This document shows, one piece after another, positions 41,097 to 50,545 of a DNA stretch of 64,000 nucleotides. Source of the DNA: Streptomyces sp. P3. Its GTDB lineage: Bacteria; Actinomycetota; Actinomycetes; Streptomycetales; Streptomycetaceae. Within the stretch, counting starts at the first letter, position 1. Each line of letters starts with the position of its first letter. The stretch spans positions 3,658,001-3,722,000 of the forward strand of contig NZ_CP028369.1 of assembly GCF_003032475.1 (NCBI RefSeq), read 5' to 3'. A program made the translations under genes and the position numbers. Under the pieces are notes generated by a model, which saw only the letters and a program-made list of their open reading frames with translations, was not told the DNA's origin and ran no database searches.

Positions 41097-41747
41097 ATGG
41101 CAAGTGGGCTGCTTCTGGGCGGCGCTGTCGCCGCTCTGATCACCGCGGCGGTGCCCGCGCACAACTCGTCCCCCGTGTTCGACAACCCGCCGCCGGACAG
41201 GATCGTCATCGACGTCGCCACGGTGAACGGCTCCGGCTGTCCCGCGGGCACGGCCGCCGTCGCCGTGTCCGAGGACAACACCGCCTTCACCGTGACCTAC
41301 AGCGACTACCTCGCCCAGGTCGGCGGGGGCTCCAACCCCACCGCGTTCCGCAAGAACTGCCAGCTCAACCTGGTCGTCCACGTCCCCTCGGGCTTCACGT
41401 ACGCCATCGCCAAGGCGGACTACCGCGGCTACGCCTCGCTCCAGCCCGGCGCGAGCGCCGTGCAGCGGGCCTCGTACTACTTCCAGGGGTCGTCGCAGAC
41501 GGTGTTCAAGACCCACAACTTCCCCGGCTCCTACAACGACAACTGGCAGGCCACCGACATCACCGACTGGGCCCAACTCGTCTGGGCCCCCTGCGGAGTC
41601 CAGCGCAACTTCAACATCAACACCGAACTCCGCGTCAACGCCGGCTCGTCCTCGCCGAGCAAGGTCAGCTTCATGACGATGGACTCGACCGACGGCGACC
41701 TCAGCACGATCTACCACATGGCCTGGCAGCAGTGCCCGGCTAAGTAG
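41097..41747 (+). CDS. Secreted DUF4360 protein
   Basis: A 216-residue exported protein. LLLGGAVAALITAAVPAHNS is the signal peptide; the mature part matches DUF4360: DVATVNGSGCPAGTAAVAVS, AFTVTYSDYLAQVGGGS, FRKNCQLNLVVHVPSGFTYA, with cysteines probably paired (CPAGT, NCQ, PCGV, QQCPAK). The fold is a beta sandwich of unknown role, common and often duplicated in Streptomyces, also present in fungi. ATG 41097 has AAGGAG seven to eight bases upstream; GTG 41091 is too close. No neighbour explains its function. Confidence 0.88.
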   Translation: MASGLLLGGAVAALITAAVPAHNSSPVFDNPPPDRIVIDVATVNGSGCPAGTAAVAVSEDNTAFTVTYSDYLAQVGGGSNPTAFRKNCQLNLVVHVPSGFTYAIAKADYRGYASLQPGASAVQRASYYFQGSSQTVFKTHNFPGSYNDNWQATDITDWAQLVWAPCGVQRNFNINTELRVNAGSSSPSKVSFMTMDSTDGDLSTIYHMAWQQCPAK

Positions 41748-41795
41748 GCGGAGAAGGGGTCGCCCGGCTCCTTTCGGAGTGGGCGGCCCCGACGC

Positions 41796-41880
41796 TCATT
41801 TCGCCGCGTAGGCGATGAAGTCGGGGTCGGAGATCTGCAGCACGAGGTCGATCAGTCCCCGTGTGACCTCCGTGTGCCGT
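41796..41880 (-). pseudogene. C-terminal remnant of an unknown gene
   Basis: The minus strand ends a frame with HTEVTRGLIDLVLQISDPDF and a normal stop at 41796. Upstream of this only unrelated sequence is found, so about 28 codons of a lost gene remain. The family cannot be told. Confidence 0.3.
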
Positions 41881-41892
41881 CCCCGTTCCGCG

Positions 41893-42070
41893 CCCTCTCG
41901 ACGAAGGCGGCCGGAGGCTGCTCCTCGTCGACGCGCTCGCCGCCCGCTGGGAGGTGCCGGACCGTGCCCGGCACCCGGCAGGACGGTGCGAGCGGAGGTC
42001 GAACTCCCCAACTGGCAGACTCTGGCGAAGAGGTTGCCGGTCGCCTGGGCGATCATGGGGCCTCGGCTCG
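41893..42070 (+). pseudogene. C-terminal remnant of HATPase-type anti-sigma-like protein
   Basis: LDEGGRRLLLVDALAARWEV is the G2-box end of the RsbW/SpoIIAB-like ATP-binding proteins that are numerous in Streptomyces. After a frame change the expected ending continues as GRTVRAEVELPNWQTLAKRL. The N-terminal ATP-binding part is missing. A fragment of this kind cannot bind ATP, so this is a relic. Confidence 0.5.
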
Positions 42071-42101
42071 CCGCGCGGCGGGCGGAGGGGGCCGGTGGGG
42101 C

Positions 42102-43226
42102 ATGGGTCGCAACGCGGTGGTCGTCGGCGGGGGCATCGGCGGGCTGGCCGCCGCGATCGGGCTGCGCCGGATCGGCTGGGACGTGACGGTCCTGGAACGC
42201 GCCCCCGCCTTCGCCGACGTGGGCGCGGGCATCTCCCTGCACGCCAACGGGGTGCGGGCGCTGGACGCGCTGGGCGTCGGCGAGGCGATCCGCACCGTCG
42301 TGCGCCCCTTGTACACGGGCGGCACCTTCACCCCCGACGGCCGCCTGCTGTCCCGGATGGACGGAGCGGCCCTCGAGCGCCGGCTCGGCGCGCCGGTCGG
42401 CGGTGTCCTGCGCGCCGACCTGCACCGCGTCCTGCGCGAGGCGCTGGCCGCGGGATGTGTGAAGACCGGGGTGGAGGTGACCGGCGTCGACGGCGTGGGC
42501 GCGGACGCCGATCTCGTCGTCGCCGCCGACGGCGTCGACAGCCGGCTGCGCGCGGAGCTGTTCCCGGGGCATCCGGGCGCGGTCCACAGCGGCTCGACGG
42601 TCCTGCGGGCCGTCACCGCGAGTCCGCTCCGCGACCTGCCCGCCGACCTGGAGCTGACCTGGGGCGCGGGGGCCGAGTTCGGGCACATCCTGTTCGCCGA
42701 CGGGCGGGCGGAATGGCACGCGGTGCTCACCGCCCCGCCGGGCGTCCGCCACCCCGATCCCCTCGCCGAGATGCGCCGCCGCTTCCACGGCTGGCACGAC
42801 CCCGTCCCGGCGCTCCTGGACGCGACCCGTCCGCACGACGTCCTGCACCACGACATCAGCGAACTGGTCACCCCGCTCCCCACGTTCACCGTAGGCCGGG
42901 TCGCGCTCCTCGGCGACGCGGCGCACGCGATGACCCCGAACCTCGGGCAGGGAGCCAGTCAGGCGCTCGAGGACGCGGCCGTGCTCGCCTTCTGCCTCGC
43001 GGCCGAGCCCACCACCGCGTCCGCGCTGCGCCGCTACGACGCCCTACGGCGACCGCGCAGCCAGTCCGTGGCCCGCGCCGCCCGGCAGGCCGGCCGGATG
43101 GGGCACCGGCTGACGCATCCCCTCGCCATGGCCCTGCGCAACACCGGGGTGCGGCTGGTGCCGTCCGCGGTGATGCTGCGCGTCGCGCTCCGGCACGCCG
43201 ACTGGACGCCACCGCACATCGGGTGA
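42102..43226 (+). CDS. FAD-dependent monooxygenase
   Basis: A 374-residue class A flavoprotein hydroxylase of the salicylate/3-hydroxybenzoate type. NAVVVGGGIGGLAAAIGLRR is the dinucleotide loop, DLVVAADGVDSRLRAELFPG the DG motif and RVALLGDAAHAMTPNLGQGA the second FAD motif. The substrate is an unknown aromatic. ATG 42102 puts the glycine loop at residue 8; GGTGGGG precedes it. The gene is bounded upstream by relics and downstream converges on the aminotransferase. Confidence 0.87.
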   Translation: MGRNAVVVGGGIGGLAAAIGLRRIGWDVTVLERAPAFADVGAGISLHANGVRALDALGVGEAIRTVVRPLYTGGTFTPDGRLLSRMDGAALERRLGAPVGGVLRADLHRVLREALAAGCVKTGVEVTGVDGVGADADLVVAADGVDSRLRAELFPGHPGAVHSGSTVLRAVTASPLRDLPADLELTWGAGAEFGHILFADGRAEWHAVLTAPPGVRHPDPLAEMRRRFHGWHDPVPALLDATRPHDVLHHDISELVTPLPTFTVGRVALLGDAAHAMTPNLGQGASQALEDAAVLAFCLAAEPTTASALRRYDALRRPRSQSVARAARQAGRMGHRLTHPLAMALRNTGVRLVPSAVMLRVALRHADWTPPHIG

Positions 43227-43318
43227 CGTCCCGTCGGACGTGAGTGTTCCTGGGGGAGGGTGGAGTGGCGCGGGTGGCCACCCCCGGCCCCGTCGACTGC
43301 TCCCAGGCGACTGGGTGT

Positions 43319-45148
43319 CTAACCCGCCTGGCCCATCCCCGCGGCGTTCGGCCAGCTCTGGGCGTTGGGCCAGCCGGTCGCGGCGGCGGGGGAGAGGCCG
43401 TTGGTACCTCTGACCTGCGCGGCCGTGAGACCGCCGCGGGCCGGGACGCCGGGCGGGGTCGGGCCCATCGGCGGCGCGGGAGCGACCGGCGCCATGGGCG
43501 GGGCCATCGCCGGGGACATCGCCGCGGGCGACATGGCGGCCGGAGACATGGGCGGAGGTGCCATGGCGGCCGGGGACATGGCGGCCGGGGACATCGGCGG
43601 AGGTGCCATGGCGGCCGGGGACATGGCGGCCGGGGACATCGGCGGAGGTGCCATGGCGGCCGGGGACATCGCCACCGGGGACATCGGCGGCGGTGCCATG
43701 GCCGCCGGGGACATCGCCGCCGCCGGGGCCATGGGGGCCGGCGCCGGAACGGGGGCCGGGGCGGGCGCTGGTGCCGGCGCCGGTGCGGGCACGGACTGGG
43801 GGAAGATCTGTGCCGCGGCGGGCAACGGCACCCCGGCGCCCTCGGACGGCGCGGGAGCGGGCATCGCCGGGGCGGCGGCCGGGGCGGCTGCCACCAGTCC
43901 CGGCGGCGCGACACCCATGGCCTGAGCGGCGAGGCCGTGCATGCCCGCCCCGTTGGTGACCAGCCGGTCCACCGCCGCCGTGCCCGAGCTGTAGCCGGCG
44001 CCGGGGCTCAGCTCGGGCACGGGGGCTCCCCGTCTGGTCCCGTAGAGCACCTGCTCCATGCCGGACACCAGTCGGCGCACGTCCACCTGGGGGCGCACCA
44101 CGAGCCTCAGGAAGCGGCTCGACGAACCGATCTTGTTGCCGCACTCACGGACCAGGATGCGGTGCTCGGCGAGCAGCCGGTCGCGGACCACGGTGCCCTC
44201 GGCGCCGACGGGCAGGCGCACGAAGAGGAAGTTCCCCTGGGAGGGGTAGACGGTCAGGCCCGGCAGGGCGCTGAGCTGGCTTGCCATGTCGAGGCGGTCC
44301 CGGCGTATCTGCTGCAGGCTCTGCGCGTACTCGGCGCCGTGCTGCTTGAGCATGAACACCACGTGTTCGGCGAAGGAGTTGAGGTTCCACTTCGGGAGCA
44401 TCGAGCGGACCCGGCCGGCCAGCGCCGGGTTGGCCACCAGGTAGCCGAAGCGGATGCCGTGCAGGCCGAAGTTCTTGCCCAGGCTGCGCAGGACGACCAC
44501 GTTGGGCCGCAGCATCGCCTCCTGGACGACGCTCGGCTCGGCCTCGGCGTCCGCGAACTCCAGGAACGACTCGTCGATGACGATCAGGTCCAGGTCGGCC
44601 ATCGCGTCCATGAACTGGACGATGGCGTGCTTGTGCAGGAACCCGCCGTCGGGGTTGTTCGGGTTGCAGATGACCGCGGCCCGGGTGCCCCGCGCACGGA
44701 TGAACTCGGCGTACTGAGCGAGGTCGAGGGCGAAGCCGCTGGATTCCTGGAGCGGGAACATGTCGACCCGCTTGCCGGTCTCCATGGGCTGGTCGGTCCA
44801 GCGCCCGAAGGTGGGGACCGGGACGGCGAGCGACTCACGGACCAGGAGATGGTCGATCCAGGTGATCAGCTCCGTCGAGCCGTTGCCCATGGCGACGGCC
44901 TGCGGCGGGAGTTGCAGCAGGCTGCACAGTTCCGCGGTGATGGTGTCGGCGCTGCTCGGGTAGTAAGTGATGATGTCCCGCAGCCGGGCCGCCATCTCGT
45001 CGAACATCGCCGGAGTGGGGAAGTAGGGGTTGCAGGGTATGCAGAAGTCCACCGGGCCGACCCCCTCGCCGCCCTCCCGTGTCAGCGCCGCCATCGACGG
45101 GCTGTGCGCCGCGTTGTTGCGGAACAACGAGGAGACGTTGTCGGCCAT
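43319..45148 (-). CDS. Class I/II aminotransferase with repetitive Met/Ser/Pro/Ala tail
   Basis: A 609-residue protein. Residues 1-380 are a fold-type I PLP enzyme close to histidinol-phosphate aminotransferase/threonine decarboxylase CobD-type proteins: AVAMGNGSTELITWIDHLLV, AVICNPNNPDGGFLH, LDLIVIDESFLEF, catalytic Lys225 in SLGKNFGLHGIRFGYL and FLRLVVRP with the carboxylate arginine. Residues 381-609 are disordered-type sequence with APAPAPAP and 15-residue repeats of the form MSPAAMAPPPMSPAA, encoded by near-identical 45-base units. ATG 45148 follows GGAGG. Normal enzymes of this class end near residue 370, so the tail is an added module of unknown purpose. The gene seems to be monocistronic. 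Confidence 0.85.
   Translation of the reverse strand: MADNVSSLFRNNAAHSPSMAALTREGGEGVGPVDFCIPCNPYFPTPAMFDEMAARLRDIITYYPSSADTITAELCSLLQLPPQAVAMGNGSTELITWIDHLLVRESLAVPVPTFGRWTDQPMETGKRVDMFPLQESSGFALDLAQYAEFIRARGTRAAVICNPNNPDGGFLHKHAIVQFMDAMADLDLIVIDESFLEFADAEAEPSVVQEAMLRPNVVVLRSLGKNFGLHGIRFGYLVANPALAGRVRSMLPKWNLNSFAEHVVFMLKQHGAEYAQSLQQIRRDRLDMASQLSALPGLTVYPSQGNFLFVRLPVGAEGTVVRDRLLAEHRILVRECGNKIGSSSRFLRLVVRPQVDVRRLVSGMEQVLYGTRRGAPVPELSPGAGYSSGTAAVDRLVTNGAGMHGLAAQAMGVAPPGLVAAAPAAAPAMPAPAPSEGAGVPLPAAAQIFPQSVPAPAPAPAPAPAPVPAPAPMAPAAAMSPAAMAPPPMSPVAMSPAAMAPPPMSPAAMSPAAMAPPPMSPAAMSPAAMAPPPMSPAAMSPAAMSPAMAPPMAPVAPAPPMGPTPPGVPARGGLTAAQVRGTNGLSPAAATGWPNAQSWPNAAGMGQAG
43516..43725 (-). repeat. 45-bp tandem repeat inside aminotransferase gene
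   Basis: Units 43561-43605 and 43606-43650 are identical; 43516-43560 and 43651-43695 are diverged copies and a partial copy follows. Each unit encodes 15 residues. The near identity of the central units shows recent amplification or homogenisation. Confidence 0.8.
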
Positions 45149-45332
45149 GGAACCTCCGTATGGGGCGGGCCCGGCGGGGACGACCGGGCCCGTCGTCATT
45201 GGGTGGCCCGCGCGGGGGAGCACGGGCCGTCCTTACATACGGGGGTTCGGGTGACGGTGTTCAACCGACGGGAAGTCGGTGGGAAATTGTGGTTTAACTG
45301 TGAAGCAGATGTCAAAACAAGCTGCTGACGGG

Positions 45333-46382
45333 TCAGGAGCAGCCGAACGAGTGGATCGTCGTCGACCGGTACGTCTGACCGGGGCGCAGCACCGTGGAGG
45401 GGAACGACGGCCGGTTCGGCGCGTCCGGGAAGTGCTGGGTCTCCAGGCAGAGCGCGTCGCCCTGACGGTAGGTGCGGCCGCCGGTCCCGACGAGCGTGCC
45501 GTCGAGGAAGTTGCCCGAGTAGAACTGCAGCCCCGGCTCGGTGGTCGCGATGCGCAGGGTGCGGCCGGAGGCGGGGTCCCGCAGGACGGCGACCGGTTCC
45601 GGCCGGGCGGTGACGCCCTTGTCGAGGACGTAGTTGTGGTCGACGCCCTTGCAGTGCAGCGACTGCTCGTGTGCGACGCGCAGGTCCCGGCCGACCGCCT
45701 TGGCCGTGCGGAAGTCGAAGGGGGTGCCGGCGACGTCGGCCAGTTCACCGGTGGGGATGAGCCCTTGGTCCACGGGCAGGTAGCGGGCGGCGGCGATCTC
45801 CAGCTCGTGGTCGTGCACGGAGCCGCTGCCCTCGCCGGCGAGGTTCCAGTAGACGTGGTTGGTGAGATTGACGACGGTGGCCCTGTCGGTGGTGGCCTCG
45901 TAGTCGATCCGCCAGTCGCCGCCGCCGGTGAGGGTGTACGTCACCTTCACCTCGAGCGTGCCGGGGTAGCCCATCTCGCCGTCGGCGCTCGTCAGGCGCA
46001 GACGCAGACCGACGTCCGGTCCCTCGGTGAACGGCTCGACGTCCCAGACGCGCCGGTCGAAGCCCTCGGCGCCGCCGTGCAGACTCCGGTCCCCGTCGTT
46101 GAGGGGCAGTTGGTGGCTCTCGCCGTCCAGGGTGAAGCGGCCCGCGGCGATGCGGTTGCCGAAGCGGCCGATGAGCGCCCCGAAGTAGGGGCTGCCCGCC
46201 ACGTAGTCGTCGAGGGTGGAGAACCCGAGGGAGACGTTGGCGTACCGGCCGTCCCGGTCGGGGATCTCCAACGACTGCACGATCCCGCCGTAGTCGAGGA
46301 CCTTCAGTCGGGTCCCGCCGTTCTCCAGCGACCAGCTGGAGACCTCGGTGCCGTCGGCCAGCACGCCGAAGAGCGTCTGCAC
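45333..46382 (-). CDS. galM: Galactose mutarotase (aldose 1-epimerase)
   Basis: A 349-residue beta-sandwich enzyme that interconverts alpha and beta anomers of aldoses. GNRIAAGRFTLDG, the catalytic histidine regions DRSLHGGAEGFDRRVWDVE and VNLTNHVYWNLAG, and the catalytic glutamate region LCLETQHFPDAPN are all present. GTG 46382 is used. It lies downstream of the ABC operon, behind a strong terminator, so it may have its own promoter or depend on read-through. With the transporter and the dehydrogenase it prepares imported sugars for oxidation or phosphorylation. Confidence 0.92.
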   Translation of the reverse strand: MQTLFGVLADGTEVSSWSLENGGTRLKVLDYGGIVQSLEIPDRDGRYANVSLGFSTLDDYVAGSPYFGALIGRFGNRIAAGRFTLDGESHQLPLNDGDRSLHGGAEGFDRRVWDVEPFTEGPDVGLRLRLTSADGEMGYPGTLEVKVTYTLTGGGDWRIDYEATTDRATVVNLTNHVYWNLAGEGSGSVHDHELEIAAARYLPVDQGLIPTGELADVAGTPFDFRTAKAVGRDLRVAHEQSLHCKGVDHNYVLDKGVTARPEPVAVLRDPASGRTLRIATTEPGLQFYSGNFLDGTLVGTGGRTYRQGDALCLETQHFPDAPNRPSFPSTVLRPGQTYRSTTIHSFGCS

Positions 46383-46426
46383 TGTTTCCCGCCTTCCACT
46401 TCCTGTTGCCGCCCGCCCCTGGAAAC

Positions 46427-46463
46427 ACGAGCGGGCCCCGCCGTGAAGGCGGGGCCCGCTCGT
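46427..46463 (-). terminator. 16-bp stem terminator of sugar ABC operon
   Basis: ACGAGCGGGCCCCGCC and GGCGGGGCCCGCTCGT form a perfect 16-bp stem with a GTGAA loop, five bases after the permease stop codon and 45 bases before the mutarotase start. Confidence 0.85.
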
Positions 46464-46467
46464 CGGT

Positions 46468-47715
46468 TCAGGAACCGGACTTGCGCTTGTTCCACACGTC
46501 GAAGCCGACCGCGATCAGCAGGGCGAGACCCTTGATGACCTGCTGCCAGTCGCTGCCGACGCTGAGGAGGTTCATGCCGTTGTTCAGCACACCGAGGACG
46601 AGACCACCGATGATCGCGCCGAGGACGGTGCCCACACCGCCGCTCATGGACGCGCCACCGATGAACGACGAGGCGATCGCCTCGAGTTCGAAGCTGAGGC
46701 CCGCCTTGGGCGACGCCGCGTTCAGACGGGCGGCGACCACGAGACCCGCCAGGGCCGCGAGCACGCCCATGTTCAGGAAGACGAGGAAGGTGACCTTCTT
46801 GTCCTTCACGCCCGACAGCTTCGCCGCCGGCAGGTTGCCGCCGATCGCGTAGATGTGCCGGCCGAAGACCGCGTTGCGCATGATGTAGCCGTAGCCGACG
46901 ACCAGCAGACCGAGGATGATCAGGATGATCGGCGCGCCCTTGTAGCTGGCGAGCAGCATCGTGACCGTGAGGACCGCGGCGGCGATGGCGACGAGCTTGA
47001 GCAGGAAGAGGTTCCTGGGCACCACGTCGAGGGCGAACTCCTGCTGCCGCTTGCGGTCGCGGACCTCCTGCAGGACCACGAACGCCAGCAGGGCGAAGCC
47101 CAGCAGCAGCGTCAGGTTGTGGTAGTTGGTGTTCGGGCCGACCTCCGGCAGGAAGCCGTTGCCCATCTTCTGCAGACCGTCCGGGAACGGGCCGAGGGTC
47201 TGGCCCTCCAGGAGGATCTCCGTCAGACCGCGGAAGAGCAGCATGCCCGCGAGGGTGACGATGAAGGAGGGTATGCCGAGATAGGCGATCAGGAAGCCCT
47301 GCACCGATCCGGCCACCGCGCCCACGACCAGGCACAGCACCAGCGCCACAGGCCATGACACGTCGTGCTGGACGGTGAGGACGGCCGCGAAGGCGCCGGT
47401 GAACGCCGTCACCGAACCGACCGAAAGGTCGATGTGGCCCGCGATGATCACCAGCATCATGCCGATCGCGAGGATCAGGATGTAGCTGTTCTGCAGGACC
47501 AGGTTGGAGACGTTCCGGGGGAGCAGCAGGTCGCCGCCGGTCCACACCTGGAACAGGACGACGAGCAGGCCGAGCGCGATCAGCATGCCGTACTGGCGCA
47601 TGTTGCGGCGCAGGCCGTCGAGCATCACCTGCAGCAGCCCGCCGCCGGAGGCTGAGCCCCCGCTCTTCCCGGGCGGCGCGGCCGCCGGGCTCTTGTCGGT
47701 CACGTCCGTGCTCAT
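46468..47715 (-). CDS. mmsB: CUT2 sugar ABC transporter permease (MmsB-type)
   Basis: A 415-residue inner-membrane permease with about ten helices. [20 protein letters not shown] is the CUT2 signature, [19 protein letters not shown] and [20 protein letters not shown] are further conserved stretches. The N-terminus is a soluble Gly/Ser-rich lead of 30 residues, and a long cytoplasmic loop ([14 protein letters not shown]) distinguishes MmsB-type permeases from ordinary RbsC. It forms the channel for MmsA and the ChvE-like binding protein. ATG 47715 overlaps the MmsA stop by four bases. Confidence 0.92.
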   Translation of the reverse strand: MSTDVTDKSPAAAPPGKSGGSASGGGLLQVMLDGLRRNMRQYGMLIALGLLVVLFQVWTGGDLLLPRNVSNLVLQNSYILILAIGMMLVIIAGHIDLSVGSVTAFTGAFAAVLTVQHDVSWPVALVLCLVVGAVAGSVQGFLIAYLGIPSFIVTLAGMLLFRGLTEILLEGQTLGPFPDGLQKMGNGFLPEVGPNTNYHNLTLLLGFALLAFVVLQEVRDRKRQQEFALDVVPRNLFLLKLVAIAAAVLTVTMLLASYKGAPIILIILGLLVVGYGYIMRNAVFGRHIYAIGGNLPAAKLSGVKDKKVTFLVFLNMGVLAALAGLVVAARLNAASPKAGLSFELEAIASSFIGGASMSGGVGTVLGAIIGGLVLGVLNNGMNLLSVGSDWQQVIKGLALLIAVGFDVWNKRKSGS

Positions 47716-49265
47716 CGCGTTACCTCTTTGTCCTTCGTCATCTGACGCATCAGCACTTCCTGCGTGGCCTCGGCCCGCGGGAACTCGCCCGTGAGCCGTC
47801 CGGCGGCCATCGTGTAGATGCGGTCGCACATGCCGAGCAGTTCCGGCAGCTCGGAGGAGATGAAGACGACCGCCTTGCCCTGGGCGGCCAGCTGGTCGAT
47901 GACCGTGTAGATCTCGAACTTGGCGCCGACGTCGATACCGCGCGTCGGTTCGTCCAGGATCAGCACGTCCGGACCCGCGAAGATCCACTTGCTGAGGACG
48001 ACCTTCTGCTGGTTGCCGCCGGACAGCTTGCCCACCGGTTCGAAGACGGTCGGGGCCTTGATGTTCATCGACTTGCGGTAGCCCTCGGAGACCTGCCGCT
48101 CCTCCTGCTCGTCGACCACGCCCCGCTTCGCGACCTTGTTCAGGGCGGTCAGCGAGATGTTGCGGTTGATCGTGTCGATGAGGTTGAGGCCGTAGTGCTT
48201 GCGGTCCTCGGTGACGTACGCGATCCCGTGGCCGATGGCCTCGGCGACCGTCTTCGTACGGATCTCCTTGCCGTCCTTGAGGACCGTGCCGCCCGCGTGC
48301 CGGCCGTAGGAGCGCCCGAAGACGCTCATGGCGAGCTCGGTGCGGCCCGCGCCCATGAGGCCGGCGATACCGACGATCTCCCCGCGGCGCACCTGGATCG
48401 ACACGTCGTCGACCACCTTGCGCTGCTGGTCGATCGGGTGGTGCACGGTCCAGTCGCGGATCTCCAGGGCCGGAGCCGCGTCCTTCTCCGCCGCCTCGTG
48501 CGGGGTGCGCTCGGGGAAGCGGTGGTCGAGGTCGCGGCCGACCATGCCGCTGATGATCCGGTCCTCGGTCGTCTCCGCCGACTTCACGTCGAGCGTCTCG
48601 ATGGAGTGCCCGTCGCGAATGATCGTCACCGAGTCCGCGACCTTGCGGATCTCGTTGAGCTTGTGGGAGATGATGATCGAGGTGATGCCCTGGCGCTTCA
48701 ACTCCAGCATCAGATCAAGGAGCTTGCCGCTGTCCTCGTCGTTCAGCGCCGCGGTGGGCTCGTCGAGGATGAGCAGCTTCACCTTCTTGGAGAGCGCCTT
48801 CGCGATCTCCACGAGCTGCTGCTTGCCCACGCCGATGTCGGCGACGCGGGTCTCCGGGTGGTCGTCGAGACCCACCCGGCGCAGCAGCTCAGTGGCGTGC
48901 CGCAGAGTCTCCCGCCAGTCGATGAACCCGCCCTTGGCGTGTTCGTTGCCGAGGAAGATGTTCTCCGCCAGGGAGAGGTACGGCGACAGCGCCAGCTCCT
49001 GGTGGATGATCACAATGCCGTGCTGCTCGCTCGCCCGGATGTCCTTGAACTGGACGACCTCCCCCTCGAAGAGGATGTCGCCCTCGTAGCTGCCGTGGGG
49101 ATGGACGCCGGAGAGCACCTTCATCAAGGTGGACTTTCCGGCGCCGTTCTCACCGCAAATGGCGTGGACCTCGCCCTGACGGACGGTCAATGAGACGTCT
49201 GACAGCGCCTTGACGCCGGGAAAGGTCTTGACGATCGAGCGCATTTCCAGGACGGGTCCCGCCAT
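47712..49265 (-). CDS. mmsA: CUT2 sugar ABC transporter ATPase (MmsA-type)
   Basis: A 517-residue protein with two ATPase domains. Domain 1: [16 protein letters not shown] (Walker A), [15 protein letters not shown] (signature), [15 protein letters not shown] (Walker B). Domain 2 has a degenerate Walker [17 protein letters not shown], then [15 protein letters not shown] and [15 protein letters not shown]. This is the standard two-domain CUT2 layout in which only one site is fully canonical. ATG 49265 is chosen because GGAAGG lies seven bases upstream. It stands between the binding-protein and permease genes. Confidence 0.93.
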   Translation of the reverse strand: MAGPVLEMRSIVKTFPGVKALSDVSLTVRQGEVHAICGENGAGKSTLMKVLSGVHPHGSYEGDILFEGEVVQFKDIRASEQHGIVIIHQELALSPYLSLAENIFLGNEHAKGGFIDWRETLRHATELLRRVGLDDHPETRVADIGVGKQQLVEIAKALSKKVKLLILDEPTAALNDEDSGKLLDLMLELKRQGITSIIISHKLNEIRKVADSVTIIRDGHSIETLDVKSAETTEDRIISGMVGRDLDHRFPERTPHEAAEKDAAPALEIRDWTVHHPIDQQRKVVDDVSIQVRRGEIVGIAGLMGAGRTELAMSVFGRSYGRHAGGTVLKDGKEIRTKTVAEAIGHGIAYVTEDRKHYGLNLIDTINRNISLTALNKVAKRGVVDEQEERQVSEGYRKSMNIKAPTVFEPVGKLSGGNQQKVVLSKWIFAGPDVLILDEPTRGIDVGAKFEIYTVIDQLAAQGKAVVFISSELPELLGMCDRIYTMAAGRLTGEFPRAEATQEVLMRQMTKDKEVTR

Positions 49266-49297
49266 GGTCGTGCCTTCCAATCCGTAAGGTTCGACGC

Positions 49298-50404
49298 TTA
49301 CTTGAGCTGGTCCGCGGTGTAGTAGCCGCCGTCGACGAGTTCCTTCTGGTAGTTCGTCTTGTCGACGCTCACCGGCTGCAGCAGGTAGGCGGGGACGACC
49401 TTGGTGCCGTTGTCGTACGACTTGGTGTCGTTGATCTCGGGCTTCTTGCCGTTCAGGGTGGCGTCGACCATGTCCGTGGCGACCTGGGCGAGCTTGCGGA
49501 GGTCCTTGTAGACGGTCATCGACTGCTGGCCGGCGATGATCGACTTCACGGACGCCAGCTCGGCGTCCTGGCCGCTGATGACCGGCAGGGGCTTGGCGGC
49601 GGTGCCGTAGCCGTCCGACTTCAGCGCGGCGATGATGCCGATGGAGATGCCGTCGTAGGGCGACAGCACCGCGTCGACCTTGCCGCTCTTGTAGGACGAG
49701 GTGAGGATGTCCTCCATGCGCTTCTGGGCGGTGGCGCCGTCCCAGCGCAGGGTGGTGACCTGGGTCATCTTGGTCTGGCCGGACTTGACCACGAGCTTCT
49801 TGCTGTCGATGTACGGCTGGAGCACGCTCATCGCGCCGTTGAAGAAGTACTTCGTGTTGTTGTCGTCGTTGGAGCCGGCGAACAGCTCGATGTTGAAGGG
49901 GCCCTTGCCGGACGCCACGCCCAGCTTGTCCACGAGGTAGGTGGCCTGGAGCTTGCCGACCTTCTCGTTGTCGAAGGACGCGTAGTAGTCGACGTTCTTC
50001 GAGCCGAGGATCAGGCGGTCGTAGGAGATGACCGGGATCTTGGCGTCGGCGGCCTGCTGGAGGACGTTGTTCAGCGACTTGTTGTCGATCGCCGCGATGA
50101 TCAGGGCCTTGACGCCCTGGGTGATCAGGTTCTCGATCTGCGAGACCTGCTGGTCGGGGTCGTCCTCGCCGAAGACCAGCTTGGTCTTGTAGCCCTTGGC
50201 CTTGAGGTCCTTCTCGACGTTGGCGCCGTCGGTGATCCAGCGCTCGGAGGACTTGGTCGGCATCGCGATGCCGATGGTGCCGCCCTTGGCGTCGCCGGCC
50301 TTCTCCTCACTGCCGCCCTCACCGGACTGTCCGCAGGCGGACAGGGTGAGGGCGAGGGAGGCGGCTCCGGCTATGGCGGCGAGGGCGGCTCTGCGGTTAC
50401 GCAT
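49298..50404 (-). CDS. chvE: Sugar-binding lipoprotein (ChvE-like)
   Basis: A 368-residue substrate-binding protein of the ChvE/multiple-monosaccharide type. [10 protein letters not shown] is a lipobox, so the protein is anchored to the membrane by Cys24. [40 protein letters not shown] and [17 protein letters not shown] are typical. ChvE-type proteins bind galactose, arabinose, fucose and related aldoses. ATG 50404 has AAGGA eight bases upstream. The gap to the next upstream gene (141 bases) shows no certain promoter, so the unit may continue from the dehydratase operon. Confidence 0.92.
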   Translation of the reverse strand: MRNRRAALAAIAGAASLALTLSACGQSGEGGSEEKAGDAKGGTIGIAMPTKSSERWITDGANVEKDLKAKGYKTKLVFGEDDPDQQVSQIENLITQGVKALIIAAIDNKSLNNVLQQAADAKIPVISYDRLILGSKNVDYYASFDNEKVGKLQATYLVDKLGVASGKGPFNIELFAGSNDDNNTKYFFNGAMSVLQPYIDSKKLVVKSGQTKMTQVTTLRWDGATAQKRMEDILTSSYKSGKVDAVLSPYDGISIGIIAALKSDGYGTAAKPLPVISGQDAELASVKSIIAGQQSMTVYKDLRKLAQVATDMVDATLNGKKPEINDTKSYDNGTKVVPAYLLQPVSVDKTNYQKELVDGGYYTADQLK

Positions 50405-50545
50405 GATCAACATCCTTGATGTGTGTGCAGGGATCGGTCTCGCGCTGCGAAGGACGCTCCCGGAGCGACGCCGGAAAGACCGAGAAGCGATGTGTGGGAT
50501 TCTGCGCGCCTGTGTCGGCTTCTGTGAAGCAAGGTTTCCGGAACG

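Noticed and set aside
43516..43725. Repeats as a CRISPR or mobile-element signature
   Set aside because: They are in-frame 45-base units within the aminotransferase gene and encode a regular peptide repeat.
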